Below are positions 8,617 through 17,308 of a stretch of 28,480 nt of DNA, in pieces. Position numbers and translations under genes: made by a program. Source of the DNA: Prevotellaceae bacterium UBA6417. Its GTDB lineage: Bacteria; Bacteroidota; Bacteroidia; Bacteroidales; Bacteroidaceae. Where the stretch lies: positions 1-28,480 of the forward strand of contig DJPH01000046.1 of assembly GCA_002439755.1 (NCBI GenBank). Reading direction: 5' to 3'. Below the pieces are notes generated by a model. It had not been told where the DNA came from, searched no databases, and worked only from the letters and a program-made list of their open reading frames with translations. Each line of letters begins with the position of its first letter. Position 1 is the first letter of the stretch.

Positions 8617-10092
8617 TTACGGACGGCTGTAATTAGGCGCTTCGCTGGTAATGGTTATATCGTGGGGATGGCTTTCCAATACGCCGGCATTTGTTATGCG
8701 GGTAAACTTTGCGTTATGTAGCTCCTCAATTGTTGCAGCGCCGCAATATCCCATGCCTGAGCGCAAGCCGCCTACCAATTGGTAAAGCACTTCCTGTACA
8801 GTACCTTTGTATGGAACACGTCCTGCTATACCCTCTGGAACCAGCTTCTTCACTTCTTTTACATCCGATTGGAAGTAACGATCCTTGGAACCATTTTCCA
8901 TTGCCTCCAAAGATCCCATTCCGCGATATGTCTTGAATTTACGACCATTCAGTATGATGGTTTCGCCCGGCGACTCCTCTGTTCCTGCCACCAACGAGCC
9001 TATCATCACACAATCGCCACCGGCAGCAAGTGCCTTTACAACATCTCCCGAATAGCGCAGACCGCCATCGGCTATCATCGGTATACCTGTGCCTTTCAAG
9101 GCTGAAGCTACATCGTAAATGGCCGAAAGTTGAGGTACACCGACACCGGCCACTACACGTGTGGTACAAATCGAACCGGGGCCTATGCCCACCTTGACGG
9201 CATCCGCTCCTGCCTTTGCCAGCATTGTGGCGGCCTCGCCTGTTGCAACATTACCTACAACGATGTCAACATCGGTGAATCGTTTTTTGGCTTCCACCAA
9301 CTTATCCACAACATTCTTGGAATGTCCATGAGCCGTATCGATGACAATGGCATCGGCTCCGGCCTTAATCAAAGCCTGCATGCGATCCATCGTATCATTG
9401 GTCACACCAACTCCGGCGGCAACGCGCAAACGTCCCTTGCTGTCTTTACAGGCCATCGGCTTATCCTTGGCTTTTGTTATGTCTTTATAGGTTATAAGGC
9501 CTATTATATGTCCCTTTTCATCGACAACCGGTAGTTTTTCTATTTTATTTTCCTGCAAAATGCGTGCTGCGCCCACCAAATCGGTCTGCTGAGTGGTTGT
9601 AACAAGGTTTTCGCTTGTCATTACGGCATCTATTTCCTTGTCCATGTCTTGCTCAAAACGCAAATCGCGGTTTGTCACGATACCCACCAAATGGCCTTCT
9701 GCATCGACAACCGGGATGCCGCCTATGTGATATTCGTTCATCAATGCCAATGCATCGCGCACCTTTGAACCACGCTGTATTGTCACGGGATCATATATCA
9801 TGCCGTTTTCTGCTCTCTTGACCATCGCCACCTGACGGGCCTGTTCTTCTATCGTCATATTCTTATGAATCACACCTATGCCGCCTTCTCTGGCAATGGC
9901 AATGGCCATAGGGGCTTCTGTCACCGTGTCCATTGCTGCAGAGACGAACGGTATGTTCAATTCTATATTTCTTGAAAAGCGTGTCCCCAGCTTAACGGTC
10001 CGAGGCAAAACTTCCGAATAAGCCGGAATCAGCAAGACGTCATCATATGTGAGGCCGTCAGAAACGATTTTATCTGCAATAAATGAAGCCAT
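8617..10092 (-). CDS. guaB: Inosine-5'-monophosphate dehydrogenase
   Basis: A 491-residue IMP dehydrogenase, which oxidises IMP to XMP with NAD+, the committed step to guanine nucleotides, in the cytoplasm. The TIM barrel begins with LTYDDVLLIPAYSEVLP (14-30). Two CBS domains are inserted at about 95-210 (HIGGIPVVD and KIEKLPVVD mark them). The catalytic loop GPGSICTTR has Cys309, and the mobile flap carries YRGMGSLEAM. The length is normal for the bacterial enzyme. It is the first gene of the minus-strand run that continues into isomerases, the ostA-like gene and mutL. Confidence 0.97.
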   Translation of the reverse strand: MASFIADKIVSDGLTYDDVLLIPAYSEVLPRTVKLGTRFSRNIELNIPFVSAAMDTVTEAPMAIAIAREGGIGVIHKNMTIEEQARQVAMVKRAENGMIYDPVTIQRGSKVRDALALMNEYHIGGIPVVDAEGHLVGIVTNRDLRFEQDMDKEIDAVMTSENLVTTTQQTDLVGAARILQENKIEKLPVVDEKGHIIGLITYKDITKAKDKPMACKDSKGRLRVAAGVGVTNDTMDRMQALIKAGADAIVIDTAHGHSKNVVDKLVEAKKRFTDVDIVVGNVATGEAATMLAKAGADAVKVGIGPGSICTTRVVAGVGVPQLSAIYDVASALKGTGIPMIADGGLRYSGDVVKALAAGGDCVMIGSLVAGTEESPGETIILNGRKFKTYRGMGSLEAMENGSKDRYFQSDVKEVKKLVPEGIAGRVPYKGTVQEVLYQLVGGLRSGMGYCGAATIEELHNAKFTRITNAGVLESHPHDITITSEAPNYSRP

Positions 10093-10117
10093 ATACTTGT
10101 TTGGTTTTTATTGCACG

Positions 10118-10125
10118 CAAAATTA
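10118..10125 (-). promoter_or_regulatory. Probable -7 box for guaB
   Basis: The minus strand reads TAATTTTG (10125-10118), a match to TAnnTTTG, about 25 bases before the guaB ATG. No TTTG is present at the -33 spacing, so promoter strength is uncertain. The rest of the 244-base divergent gap is AT-rich, and I see no further feature in it besides the fumarase -7 box. Confidence 0.6.
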
Positions 10126-10288
10126 CTCATTTATTTCCAATAGAGAGTCCGATTTTCTTTTTTTTTGAATGCTCCGAAAGGGCTTCCGGCCATGTGCAAA
10201 AGCTACTTTTGGAAAAATCAGAGGCTGCGATTTTATTTTCAAGCGAAAAAAACACTTTTGCAGGCGCAATACGCTCAACAAAAAGTAA

Positions 10289-10296
10289 TAACTTTG
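10289..10296 (+). promoter_or_regulatory. Probable -7 box for the fumarase gene
   Basis: TAACTTTG matches the TAnnTTTG consensus and is followed by GCAAA, a common context in this phylum. It lies 40 bases before the fumarase ATG. The nearest TTTG (10257-10260) is too far upstream to be a standard -33 element. Confidence 0.65.
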
Positions 10297-10336
10297 CAAA
10301 TTATATTGTGACAATCTAATTAATCATAGTACAACC

Positions 10337-11986
10337 ATGGCAAATACACCAGATTTCAAGTATGCCCCCATGTTCCAAATGGGAAAAGACGACACAGAAT
10401 ATTACCTTCTTACCAAAGAAGGCGTTTCTGTCAGCGAGTTCGAAGGAAAACCCATTCTCAAAGTTTCCCCGGAAGCCCTTACCCGGTTGGCCAATCAGGC
10501 TTTCCGTGATGTCAACTTTCTGTTGCGCCGCTCGCACAATGAGCAAGTGGCAAAAATTCTAAGCGACCCCGAAGCCAGCGACAACGACAAATATGTAGCT
10601 CTCACCTTCCTGCGCAACGCCGAAGTCGCCTGCAAAGGCAAATTGCCCTTCTGCCAGGATACGGGCACCGCTATTATCCATGGCGAAAAGGGACAACAGG
10701 TATGGACGGGCTTTTGTGACGAAGAAGCCTTGTCCAAAGGTGTTTACAAGACCTATACCGAAGAGAATCTGCGCTATTCCCAAAACGCTCCTCTCACGAT
10801 GTATGATGAAGTCAACACCCGCTGCAATCTACCGGCCCAGATAGACATCGAAGCCACCGAGGGATGCGAATATAAATTCCTCTGTGTTGTCAAAGGCGGT
10901 GGCTCTGCCAACAAGACTTACTTCTATCAGGAAACCAAAGCCCGCATCCAAAACCCGGGAACATTGGTTCCGTTTTTGGTTGAAAAGATGAAAACGCTGG
11001 GAACGGCAGCCTGCCCGCCCTATCATATTGCTTTCGTCATTGGCGGAACCAGTGCCGAGAAAAATCTGCTTACCGTCAAGCTGGCCTCCACCCATTATTA
11101 CGACAGTCTGCCTACCACAGGCGACGAAACAGGCCGTGCATTCCGCGACATTGCTCTCGAAAAGCAGCTCTTGGACGAGGCCCATAAAATAGGACTCGGC
11201 GCACAATTCGGCGGCAAATACTTTGCCCACGATGTCCGTGTCATACGTCTGCCCCGACACGGCGCTTCCTGCCCCATCGGATTAGGTGTCAGCTGCTCCG
11301 CCGACCGCAACATCAAGGCCAAAATCAACCGCGAAGGCATTTGGATCGAGAAGCTTGACGACAATCCCGGTTCGCTCATTCCCGAGGAGCTTCGCAACGC
11401 CGGTGAAGGCAATGCCGTAAAAATCGACCTCAATCAGCCTATGGCCGAAATATGCAAAACGCTTTCAAAATATCCCGTATCGACGCGGCTCAGCCTCAAC
11501 GGAACGATTATTGTAGCACGCGACATTGCACACGCCAAGCTGAAAGCGCGGCTCGATGCCGGTGAAGACCTGCCGGCCTACTTCAAAGACCATCCGGTAT
11601 TGTATGCCGGTCCGGCCAAAACGCCCGAAGGCATGCCTTGCGGCTCTATGGGACCTACCACAGCCAATCGCATGGATCCTTACGTCGATGAGTTTCAAAG
11701 TCACGGCGGTTCCATGGTGATGATAGCCAAGGGCAATCGCACACAGGTTGTTACCGATTCGTGCAAGAAGCACGGCGGTTTCTATTTAGGCAGCATCGGC
11801 GGACCTGCCGCCGTGCTTTCGATGAATTCCATCAAAAGCATCGAATGCGTGGAATATCCCGAACTCGGCATGGAAGCCATCTGGAAAATCAGGGTTGAGA
11901 ACTTCCCGGCATTCATCCTTGTCGATGACAAGGGGAACGACTTCTTCCAACAGTTGAAGCCCTGGAACCCAACTTGTAAACAATAA
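10337..11986 (+). CDS. Fumarate hydratase, class I (iron-sulfur)
   Basis: A 549-residue class I fumarase of the FumA/FumB type, catalysing reversible hydration of fumarate to malate. In Bacteroidales this usually serves the reductive branch to succinate. The N-terminal Fe-S half includes PFCQDTGTAI with Cys106. Further cysteine-containing segments are GASCPIGLGVSCSADRN (about 310-325), completing the likely [4Fe-4S] ligand set. The C-terminal beta-domain half carries GPTTANRMDPYVDEF and a GGSMVMIAKGNR stretch expected at the substrate site. Full length, with no frameshift. It is divergent from guaB and ends at a strong hairpin. Confidence 0.95.
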   Translation: MANTPDFKYAPMFQMGKDDTEYYLLTKEGVSVSEFEGKPILKVSPEALTRLANQAFRDVNFLLRRSHNEQVAKILSDPEASDNDKYVALTFLRNAEVACKGKLPFCQDTGTAIIHGEKGQQVWTGFCDEEALSKGVYKTYTEENLRYSQNAPLTMYDEVNTRCNLPAQIDIEATEGCEYKFLCVVKGGGSANKTYFYQETKARIQNPGTLVPFLVEKMKTLGTAACPPYHIAFVIGGTSAEKNLLTVKLASTHYYDSLPTTGDETGRAFRDIALEKQLLDEAHKIGLGAQFGGKYFAHDVRVIRLPRHGASCPIGLGVSCSADRNIKAKINREGIWIEKLDDNPGSLIPEELRNAGEGNAVKIDLNQPMAEICKTLSKYPVSTRLSLNGTIIVARDIAHAKLKARLDAGEDLPAYFKDHPVLYAGPAKTPEGMPCGSMGPTTANRMDPYVDEFQSHGGSMVMIAKGNRTQVVTDSCKKHGGFYLGSIGGPAAVLSMNSIKSIECVEYPELGMEAIWKIRVENFPAFILVDDKGNDFFQQLKPWNPTCKQ

Positions 11987-11991
11987 AGCTA

Positions 11992-12028
11992 AAAGGGGCG
12001 TGGGTAATATGAACACGCCCCTTTATTC
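11992..12028 (+). terminator. Rho-independent terminator after fumarase
   Basis: AAAGGGGCGTG (11992-12002) pairs perfectly with CACGCCCCTTT (12014-12024) around an 11-base loop, followed by a T-rich stretch. It begins six bases after the fumarase stop and ends only about 17 bases before the next start codon. Confidence 0.85.
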
Positions 12029-12044
12029 TATTCATTCATAAAAC

Positions 12045-13874
12045 ATGCTACCGATGAACTTTAAATTGCCATTTCTGATTTCAATCCTGCTATGCGCCAC
12101 CCTTTCCGCCCACGGAAGCATTGCCATCGGGCGTTGGACGACTTACACGCAATCTGACGGAACAACCCTGCAAGCCAAGCTGTGCGGCGACAAAGGCCTG
12201 CATTACTACATCACCCGCGACAGTGTGCCCCTGCTCCGTGCCCAAAATGGCGATTTCCATTATCTACGTGCTTCGGGCTACCAAATTTCTTCTTCGGGTG
12301 TCATTGCACACGAAAAACAGCTTCGCTCAACAACCGAACAAGGCTATGCCTCTTCGCTCGAAGCTTTAAGAAACGTCAGCAAGCGTCTGCCCAAAAGCGA
12401 CATGCGCCGTAATGCGCGCAAGCAGCGCTTCGATTCCTATAAAAGGCGCAAAGTCTTGTCTGACAACAGCCGCAAACGCGGTTTGGTCATTTTGGCTGAG
12501 TTCAAGGATATCAAATTCAAACTGCACGCACTCGATTCGTGGACAAAAATCCTGAACGAAGAAGGTTTTAACGGGAGCAGCATCAAAAACAGCTCGGACT
12601 TTACGGTGCGGAGAAACGTTCCCGGTTCCGTACACGACTATTTCATGGATCAGAGCAACGGCATGTTTGACATTACATTCGATGTAATCGGACCTGTAGG
12701 CCTCTCCAAGCCACTTTATTACTATGGACAGAATTCTTCGAATCCCAGCGATGAAATTACCGACGACATCAACGTTTGCGACATGGTGACCGAAGCCTGC
12801 AATGCGGCCAAAGGAAAAGTCAACTTCGCTGACTACGACTGGGACAACGATGGCGAAGTAGACATGGTACTGATTCTTTACGCCGGACAAGGCGAACATT
12901 ATCAAGGCAATCCCGAATACTACATCTGGCCTCATGAATTTGCACTTAGCGGCTACCCCAAATATCCCAACGGCTACACCATCGACGGAATGCGCATTGA
13001 CACTTACGCATGTTCACCCGAGCTCAGTTACGGAAAAAACCTTAGCGGCCTCGGCACCTTCTGCCACGAATTTGCCCATTGCCTTGGATTTCCAGACTTC
13101 TACGACACCACCGGAGATTACGACTATTTAGGCAATTATGACCTGCTCGATAGCGGCAACAACAACGGCGGAGGATGGTTTCCATGCAACTTTACAGCCT
13201 ACGAAAGGTTCAACTGCGGATGGTATGACCCTATAGAACTCATCAAAGATACCACCGTTGCCCGTCTTGAGCCGCTGAGCTATGGCGGCAATGCCTATTA
13301 CATTGAAAACAAATGCTCAGACGAAAACATCTCGGAATTCTACATTCTTGAAAACAGGCAGAAAACAGGTTGGGACAAGCACATACCGGCTGCGGGACTC
13401 ATCATAACCCATTATGACATCGACCCGGACGCCTGGGCCAGCAACACCGTCAACGTTGATCCCCTTCATCCACGCGCCGCCATCGTTCCCGCCAACAACG
13501 ACTACGGAAAAAGTGCCGGCTATCCGTTTCCTTATGAGGGCAACAACTCTCTGACCAACACAACAACGCCTGCCGCTACCGTCTACAACAAGAACATTCA
13601 AGGCAGCCTGTTTCTGGATCAGTCTGTCACGGACATTACACACCAGGACGGGCTCATATCATTCAGTTTCAAAGGACTCGCACCGACAGCCGTCCACACC
13701 GCCACCACCGGCAACGAAGCCTTGCTGAAAGGCCGTCCGGCAACTATCAGCGACTTGTCGGGACGCCTTGTCGAAAAGGTGGCAGCCTATAATGGAACAG
13801 GGCATTTGCCGCCGGGCATCTACATCGTAACCGACGGAAAAGGCAACTCCCTAAAAGCCATCAATCGTCCATAG
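12045..13874 (+). CDS. Secreted M6-family metallopeptidase with a T9SS-like C-terminal sorting domain
   Basis: A 609-residue secreted protease of the immune-inhibitor-A-like M6 family. Residues 1-24 are a signal peptide; a second ATG at 12054 (MNFKLPFLIS) is an equally good start. Residues about 25-130 look like a propeptide. The catalytic domain holds the zinc motif HEFAHCLGFPD (341-351), matching HExxHxxGxxD with Glu342 as the general base. It also has an acidic, possibly calcium-binding stretch (DYDWDNDGEVD). The last 45 residues (ISDLSGRLVEK, then LPPGIYIV) resemble a type A T9SS sorting domain, which would send the protein across the outer membrane. No promoter is visible between the fumarase terminator and this gene. 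Confidence 0.88.
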   Translation: MLPMNFKLPFLISILLCATLSAHGSIAIGRWTTYTQSDGTTLQAKLCGDKGLHYYITRDSVPLLRAQNGDFHYLRASGYQISSSGVIAHEKQLRSTTEQGYASSLEALRNVSKRLPKSDMRRNARKQRFDSYKRRKVLSDNSRKRGLVILAEFKDIKFKLHALDSWTKILNEEGFNGSSIKNSSDFTVRRNVPGSVHDYFMDQSNGMFDITFDVIGPVGLSKPLYYYGQNSSNPSDEITDDINVCDMVTEACNAAKGKVNFADYDWDNDGEVDMVLILYAGQGEHYQGNPEYYIWPHEFALSGYPKYPNGYTIDGMRIDTYACSPELSYGKNLSGLGTFCHEFAHCLGFPDFYDTTGDYDYLGNYDLLDSGNNNGGGWFPCNFTAYERFNCGWYDPIELIKDTTVARLEPLSYGGNAYYIENKCSDENISEFYILENRQKTGWDKHIPAAGLIITHYDIDPDAWASNTVNVDPLHPRAAIVPANNDYGKSAGYPFPYEGNNSLTNTTTPAATVYNKNIQGSLFLDQSVTDITHQDGLISFSFKGLAPTAVHTATTGNEALLKGRPATISDLSGRLVEKVAAYNGTGHLPPGIYIVTDGKGNSLKAINRP

Positions 13875-13909
13875 CCGTTACGCGCCCCTTGCGGCGCACA
13901 CCCACCCAT

Positions 13910-13955
13910 AGCGGCATGGTCTGGAAGCACCAACTTCCGGCCATGCCGCTTTTTC
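13910..13955 (+). terminator. Rho-independent terminator after the M6 peptidase
   Basis: AGCGGCATGG (13910-13919) pairs perfectly with CCATGCCGCT (13941-13950). An inner stem, GGAAG (13923-13927) with CTTCC (13934-13938), extends the hairpin. A run of five T follows. Confidence 0.88.
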
Positions 13956-13968
13956 TCTATAGACAGAC

Positions 13969-14031
13969 GCAGCAAATCGGTTTTCATAGGCAGCAAATTC
14001 GATTTCAAAGGCTGCAAATCGCGCCAGCGAG
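13969..14031. repeat. Three tandem 21-bp repeats upstream of the MFS gene
   Basis: Units start at 13969, 13990 and 14011 and open with GCAGCAAAT, GCAGCAAAT and GCTGCAAAT. The first two continue with similar TTTCATAG / TTTCAAAG endings; the third diverges after its first ten bases. They end 12 bases before the -7 box of the MFS gene, so the last unit covers the -33 position. An operator role is inferred from placement. Confidence 0.65.
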
Positions 14032-14043
14032 CATGAAAAGTCG

Positions 14044-14051
14044 TAACTTTG
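14044..14051 (+). promoter_or_regulatory. -7 box of the MFS transporter gene
   Basis: TAACTTTG matches TAnnTTTG and is followed by GCA. No TTTG lies at the -33 position; the third 21-bp repeat is there instead. This box overlaps an in-frame TTG at 14049, which argues against that TTG as the translation start. Confidence 0.7.
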
Positions 14052-14093
14052 CACCCGCATAGCAAAACTGCAACCCTTAAAACCGTCTGCAAA

Positions 14094-15284
14094 ATGTCAC
14101 AACAACTATCTGAAAAGCTTTGGAACAGCAACTACAAGAAGGTATGGGTGGCCAACTTCATGCTATTTTTCTCGTTCATGCTGCTCACACCGCTTTTGCC
14201 GCTCTATCTCAGTGAAACATTCGGAGCCGGAAAAAACACCATCGGAATAGTTCTGAGCGGCTACACACTGACGGCACTGCTGTCGCGTTCCCTGAGCGGA
14301 TATCTGGTCGACAGTTTTCCACGAAAAGTCGTATTGCTCACCTGCTATGCCCTGTTCAGCCTGTTTTTCGCAGGCTATTTCATTACAGGCTGGTCGTTGA
14401 TGCTGTTTACCGTTATACGCACCCTGCACGGCGCCCCCTTCGGAGCGGCTACCGTGGCCAACAGCACGGTAGCCATTGACGTGCTTCACACAAGCCGACG
14501 CGCTGAAGGAATAGGCTATTACGGTCTGAGCAACAACATAGCCACTGCCATCGGCCCCTCGATAGGAATATACCTGTATGAAGCAACCGGCGACTACGAC
14601 ATGATATTTCTGCTCTCGCTGCTCTGCTCGGCTGTAGGGCTGGGCGTCAACAGCACGTTGCAACTGAAGCCGCGCGAAAAAGTCAGGGAAAAGCGCAAAC
14701 TCTCGCTCGACCGGTTTTTCCTGCTTAAAGGTTGGAGCGAAGGGCTGTCGTTGGCCTGTTTCTCGTTTTCCTATGGAATCTTATCGACCTATCTGGCCAT
14801 TTACGGCAAGGAACAATTGGGCATCACAGGAGGCACAGGACTCTTTTTCATGCTACTGTCGGCAGGCCTCATCATGTCGCGGCTGATAGGAAGCCGCACG
14901 CTGCGACAAGGGAAGATAACCCAGAACGCGACACTGGGCACCCTCATCTCGATCATCGGTTACCTGCTCTTTGCCGGCCTGCACAACAGCATAGGCTACT
15001 ATGGCGCGGCCCTTGTCATCGGGTTGGGAAACGGACACATGTTTCCGGCATTCCAGAACATGTTTGTCAATCTGGCTCCCAACAGCCAGCGGGGCACAGC
15101 CAACTCAACACTGCTGACATCGTGGGACGTGGGCATAGGAATAGGCATCCTGCTGGGCGGATCGATTGTCGAAGCCGCCGGCTACAACGCCGTGTTCTGG
15201 GCCGCATGGATGGTCAACGGCATCGGTGTGGCCTTCTACCTTGCCTACGTAAGGAAAAACTATCTCAAAAACAAGCTCAGATAG
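14094..15284 (+). CDS. Major facilitator superfamily transporter
   Basis: About 396 residues with the twelve hydrophobic segments of an MFS permease in the inner membrane. The cytoplasmic loop between helices 2 and 3 carries the family motif near SGYLVDSFPRKVVLL. The first helix starts at about residue 15 (VWVANFMLFFSFMLL). A basic central loop (KPREKVREKRKLSLDR) separates the two six-helix halves. The overall style resembles drug or sugar efflux members; the substrate cannot be told. The start chosen is ATG 14094, because an upstream in-frame TTG at 14049 lies inside the promoter -7 box. It has its own promoter with upstream repeats and appears monocistronic. Confidence 0.88.
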   Translation: MSQQLSEKLWNSNYKKVWVANFMLFFSFMLLTPLLPLYLSETFGAGKNTIGIVLSGYTLTALLSRSLSGYLVDSFPRKVVLLTCYALFSLFFAGYFITGWSLMLFTVIRTLHGAPFGAATVANSTVAIDVLHTSRRAEGIGYYGLSNNIATAIGPSIGIYLYEATGDYDMIFLLSLLCSAVGLGVNSTLQLKPREKVREKRKLSLDRFFLLKGWSEGLSLACFSFSYGILSTYLAIYGKEQLGITGGTGLFFMLLSAGLIMSRLIGSRTLRQGKITQNATLGTLISIIGYLLFAGLHNSIGYYGAALVIGLGNGHMFPAFQNMFVNLAPNSQRGTANSTLLTSWDVGIGIGILLGGSIVEAAGYNAVFWAAWMVNGIGVAFYLAYVRKNYLKNKLR

Positions 15285-15325
15285 ACTTTCCAAAACCATA
15301 GCCATCAAATATGACCATAAAAACG

Positions 15326-15333
15326 TAACTTTG
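15326..15333 (+). promoter_or_regulatory. -7 box for the ABC-F-led operon
   Basis: TAACTTTG matches TAnnTTTG, followed by GCAAAC. It lies only 19 bases before the TTG start of the ABC-F gene, so the leader would be about 13-16 nt. No clear -33 TTTG is present. Confidence 0.7.
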
Positions 15334-15352
15334 CAAACAAAAACATAGTATT

Positions 15353-17308
15353 TTGATTTCCATAGAAAATCTGGCCGTAGAGTTTGGCGCAAAACCCCTG
15401 TTCACCAACGCATCGTTTGTCATCAACGACAAAGAACGCGTAGCTCTTGTAGGCAAAAACGGCGCCGGAAAATCGACTTTGTTGAAAATTCTGGCCGGAA
15501 CGGCACAGCCGACAAGCGGCAGTGTAAACCGTTCAAGCGGCCTGACCATAGGCTACCTGCCGCAAGTGATGAAGCTGGCCGACACAAAAACTCTCATCGA
15601 AGAGACCGAAACGGCCTTTGCCAAAGTAAAAGATATGGAAAGCGAGCTCGAGCGCGTCAACCGCGCACTGGCCGAGCGCGAAGACTATGAAAGCAAGGAA
15701 TACAACACCCTGATAGAACTCAGCAGCCATCTGACAGAACGCCTGCAAATGGCCGGAGCACAAAACAGACGCGCCGACATGGAACGCGCCCTGACAGGAT
15801 TGGGATTCAAACGCACCGATTTCGACCGCAGCACAAGCGAATTCAGCGGCGGATGGCGCATGCGCATCGAACTGGCCAAGCTGCTGCTGCAAAACCCCGA
15901 CGTGCTCTTGCTCGACGAGCCGACAAACCATCTCGACATCGAAAGCATACAATGGCTGGAAAACTTTCTGCAAAGCAAAGCCAACACCGTTGTACTGGTA
16001 AGCCACGACCGGGCATTCATCAACAATGTAACAAACAGGACCATAGAGATATCGTGCGGCCGAATTGTAGACTACAAAGTAAAATACGATGAATATGTCA
16101 AGCTCAGGGCCGAACGACGCGAAAGCCAAATAAGAGCCTACGAAAACCAGCAAAAAGAAATTGCCGACATAAAGGACTTCATAGAAAAATTCCGCTACAA
16201 ACCCACAAAAGCAACACAGGTACAAAGCCGCATCAAGCAACTGGAAAAAATCGTGCCCGTCGAAATAGACGACATTGACACGGCATCACTGCACTTGAAG
16301 TTCCCTCCCTGCAGCAGAAGCGGTGATTTTCCGGTCATCTGCGAAGACCTAAGAAAAGACTACGGCAACCACACCGTATTCGACCATGTGAACATGACCA
16401 TAAGACGTGGCGAAAAAGTGGCGTTCGTAGGGAAAAACGGCGAAGGCAAATCAACGCTCGTCAAATGCATCATGGGCCAAATCCCCTACTCGGGAAATCT
16501 GAAAATAGGCCATAACATCCAAATCGGCTACTATGCCCAGAACCAGGCACAACTGTTGGATGACAACCTGACCGTATTCGAAACCATAGACCAGGCGGCA
16601 ACAGGCGACATACGCACCAAAATTCGCGACATATTAGGAGCCTTCATGTTTGGCGGCGAAGCATCAGACAAAAAAGTGAAAGTGCTCTCGGGCGGCGAGC
16701 GTAGCAGACTCGCCATGATACAATTGCTCCTGCAATCGGTAAACTTCCTGATACTCGATGAGCCGACCAATCACTTGGATATGCGCACGAAAGACGTGCT
16801 TAAAGACGCTATACGCGACTTCGACGGCACAGTAATCATCGTAAGCCACGACCGCGACTTTCTGGATGGCCTCGTAACAAAAATATACGAGTTCGGCGGC
16901 GGACATGTCATCGAGCATTTAGGCGGAGTATACGACTTCCTCCAGAAAAAGCAGATTGAAACACTGTCAGAATTGGAACATCCCGCATCCGCTGCCCCCT
17001 CCGAAACAGCCAAAACCAACAAACAGACATCCGGAAAGCTCTCCTATGAGCAACAAAAGGAATATCGCAAGAAACTGCGCACCCTCGAAAAAAACATAAC
17101 AGAACTCGAAAAACAAATCAGTGAGCTCGAAGCAGCCATTCGCCTCCTTGAAGACAGAATGTCAACAATCGAAGGAGCCACAGACGCTTCCCTGCCCGTC
17201 AAACATGCATCGCTCAAACGACAACTCGAAGAAAAAATGCAACAATGGGAAACAAACAGCGAACAGCTCGAAGAACTGAAAAAACAAGACAAAAACAATA
17301 ATGAATAA
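15353..17308 (+). CDS. ABC-F family ATP-binding protein
   Basis: A 651-residue cytoplasmic protein with two ABC ATPase domains and no membrane segments, the mark of ABC-F proteins that act on ribosomes in translation or antibiotic protection. Domain 1 has Walker A GKNGAGKST (34-42), signature FSGGW and LLLDEPTNHLD. A basic inter-domain linker (about 240-310) would be the ribosome-reaching arm. Domain 2 has Walker A GKNGEGKST (about 360), signature LSGGERSRLA and LILDEPTNHLD. The C-terminal 100 residues are a charged coiled coil. The start is TTG, with no in-frame ATG between the upstream stop at 15326 and the conserved ISIENLAVEFG opening. It resembles housekeeping Uup/YheS-type members more than known resistance ones, though this cannot be settled by eye. 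It overlaps the M13 peptidase gene by 8 bases. Confidence 0.93.
   Translation: MISIENLAVEFGAKPLFTNASFVINDKERVALVGKNGAGKSTLLKILAGTAQPTSGSVNRSSGLTIGYLPQVMKLADTKTLIEETETAFAKVKDMESELERVNRALAEREDYESKEYNTLIELSSHLTERLQMAGAQNRRADMERALTGLGFKRTDFDRSTSEFSGGWRMRIELAKLLLQNPDVLLLDEPTNHLDIESIQWLENFLQSKANTVVLVSHDRAFINNVTNRTIEISCGRIVDYKVKYDEYVKLRAERRESQIRAYENQQKEIADIKDFIEKFRYKPTKATQVQSRIKQLEKIVPVEIDDIDTASLHLKFPPCSRSGDFPVICEDLRKDYGNHTVFDHVNMTIRRGEKVAFVGKNGEGKSTLVKCIMGQIPYSGNLKIGHNIQIGYYAQNQAQLLDDNLTVFETIDQAATGDIRTKIRDILGAFMFGGEASDKKVKVLSGGERSRLAMIQLLLQSVNFLILDEPTNHLDMRTKDVLKDAIRDFDGTVIIVSHDRDFLDGLVTKIYEFGGGHVIEHLGGVYDFLQKKQIETLSELEHPASAAPSETAKTNKQTSGKLSYEQQKEYRKKLRTLEKNITELEKQISELEAAIRLLEDRMSTIEGATDASLPVKHASLKRQLEEKMQQWETNSEQLEELKKQDKNNNE

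Noticed and set aside
14049..14093. Extended N-terminus of the MFS transporter from TTG 14049
   Set aside because: The TTG lies within the promoter -7 box; the ATG at 14094 gives a normal MFS N-terminus.
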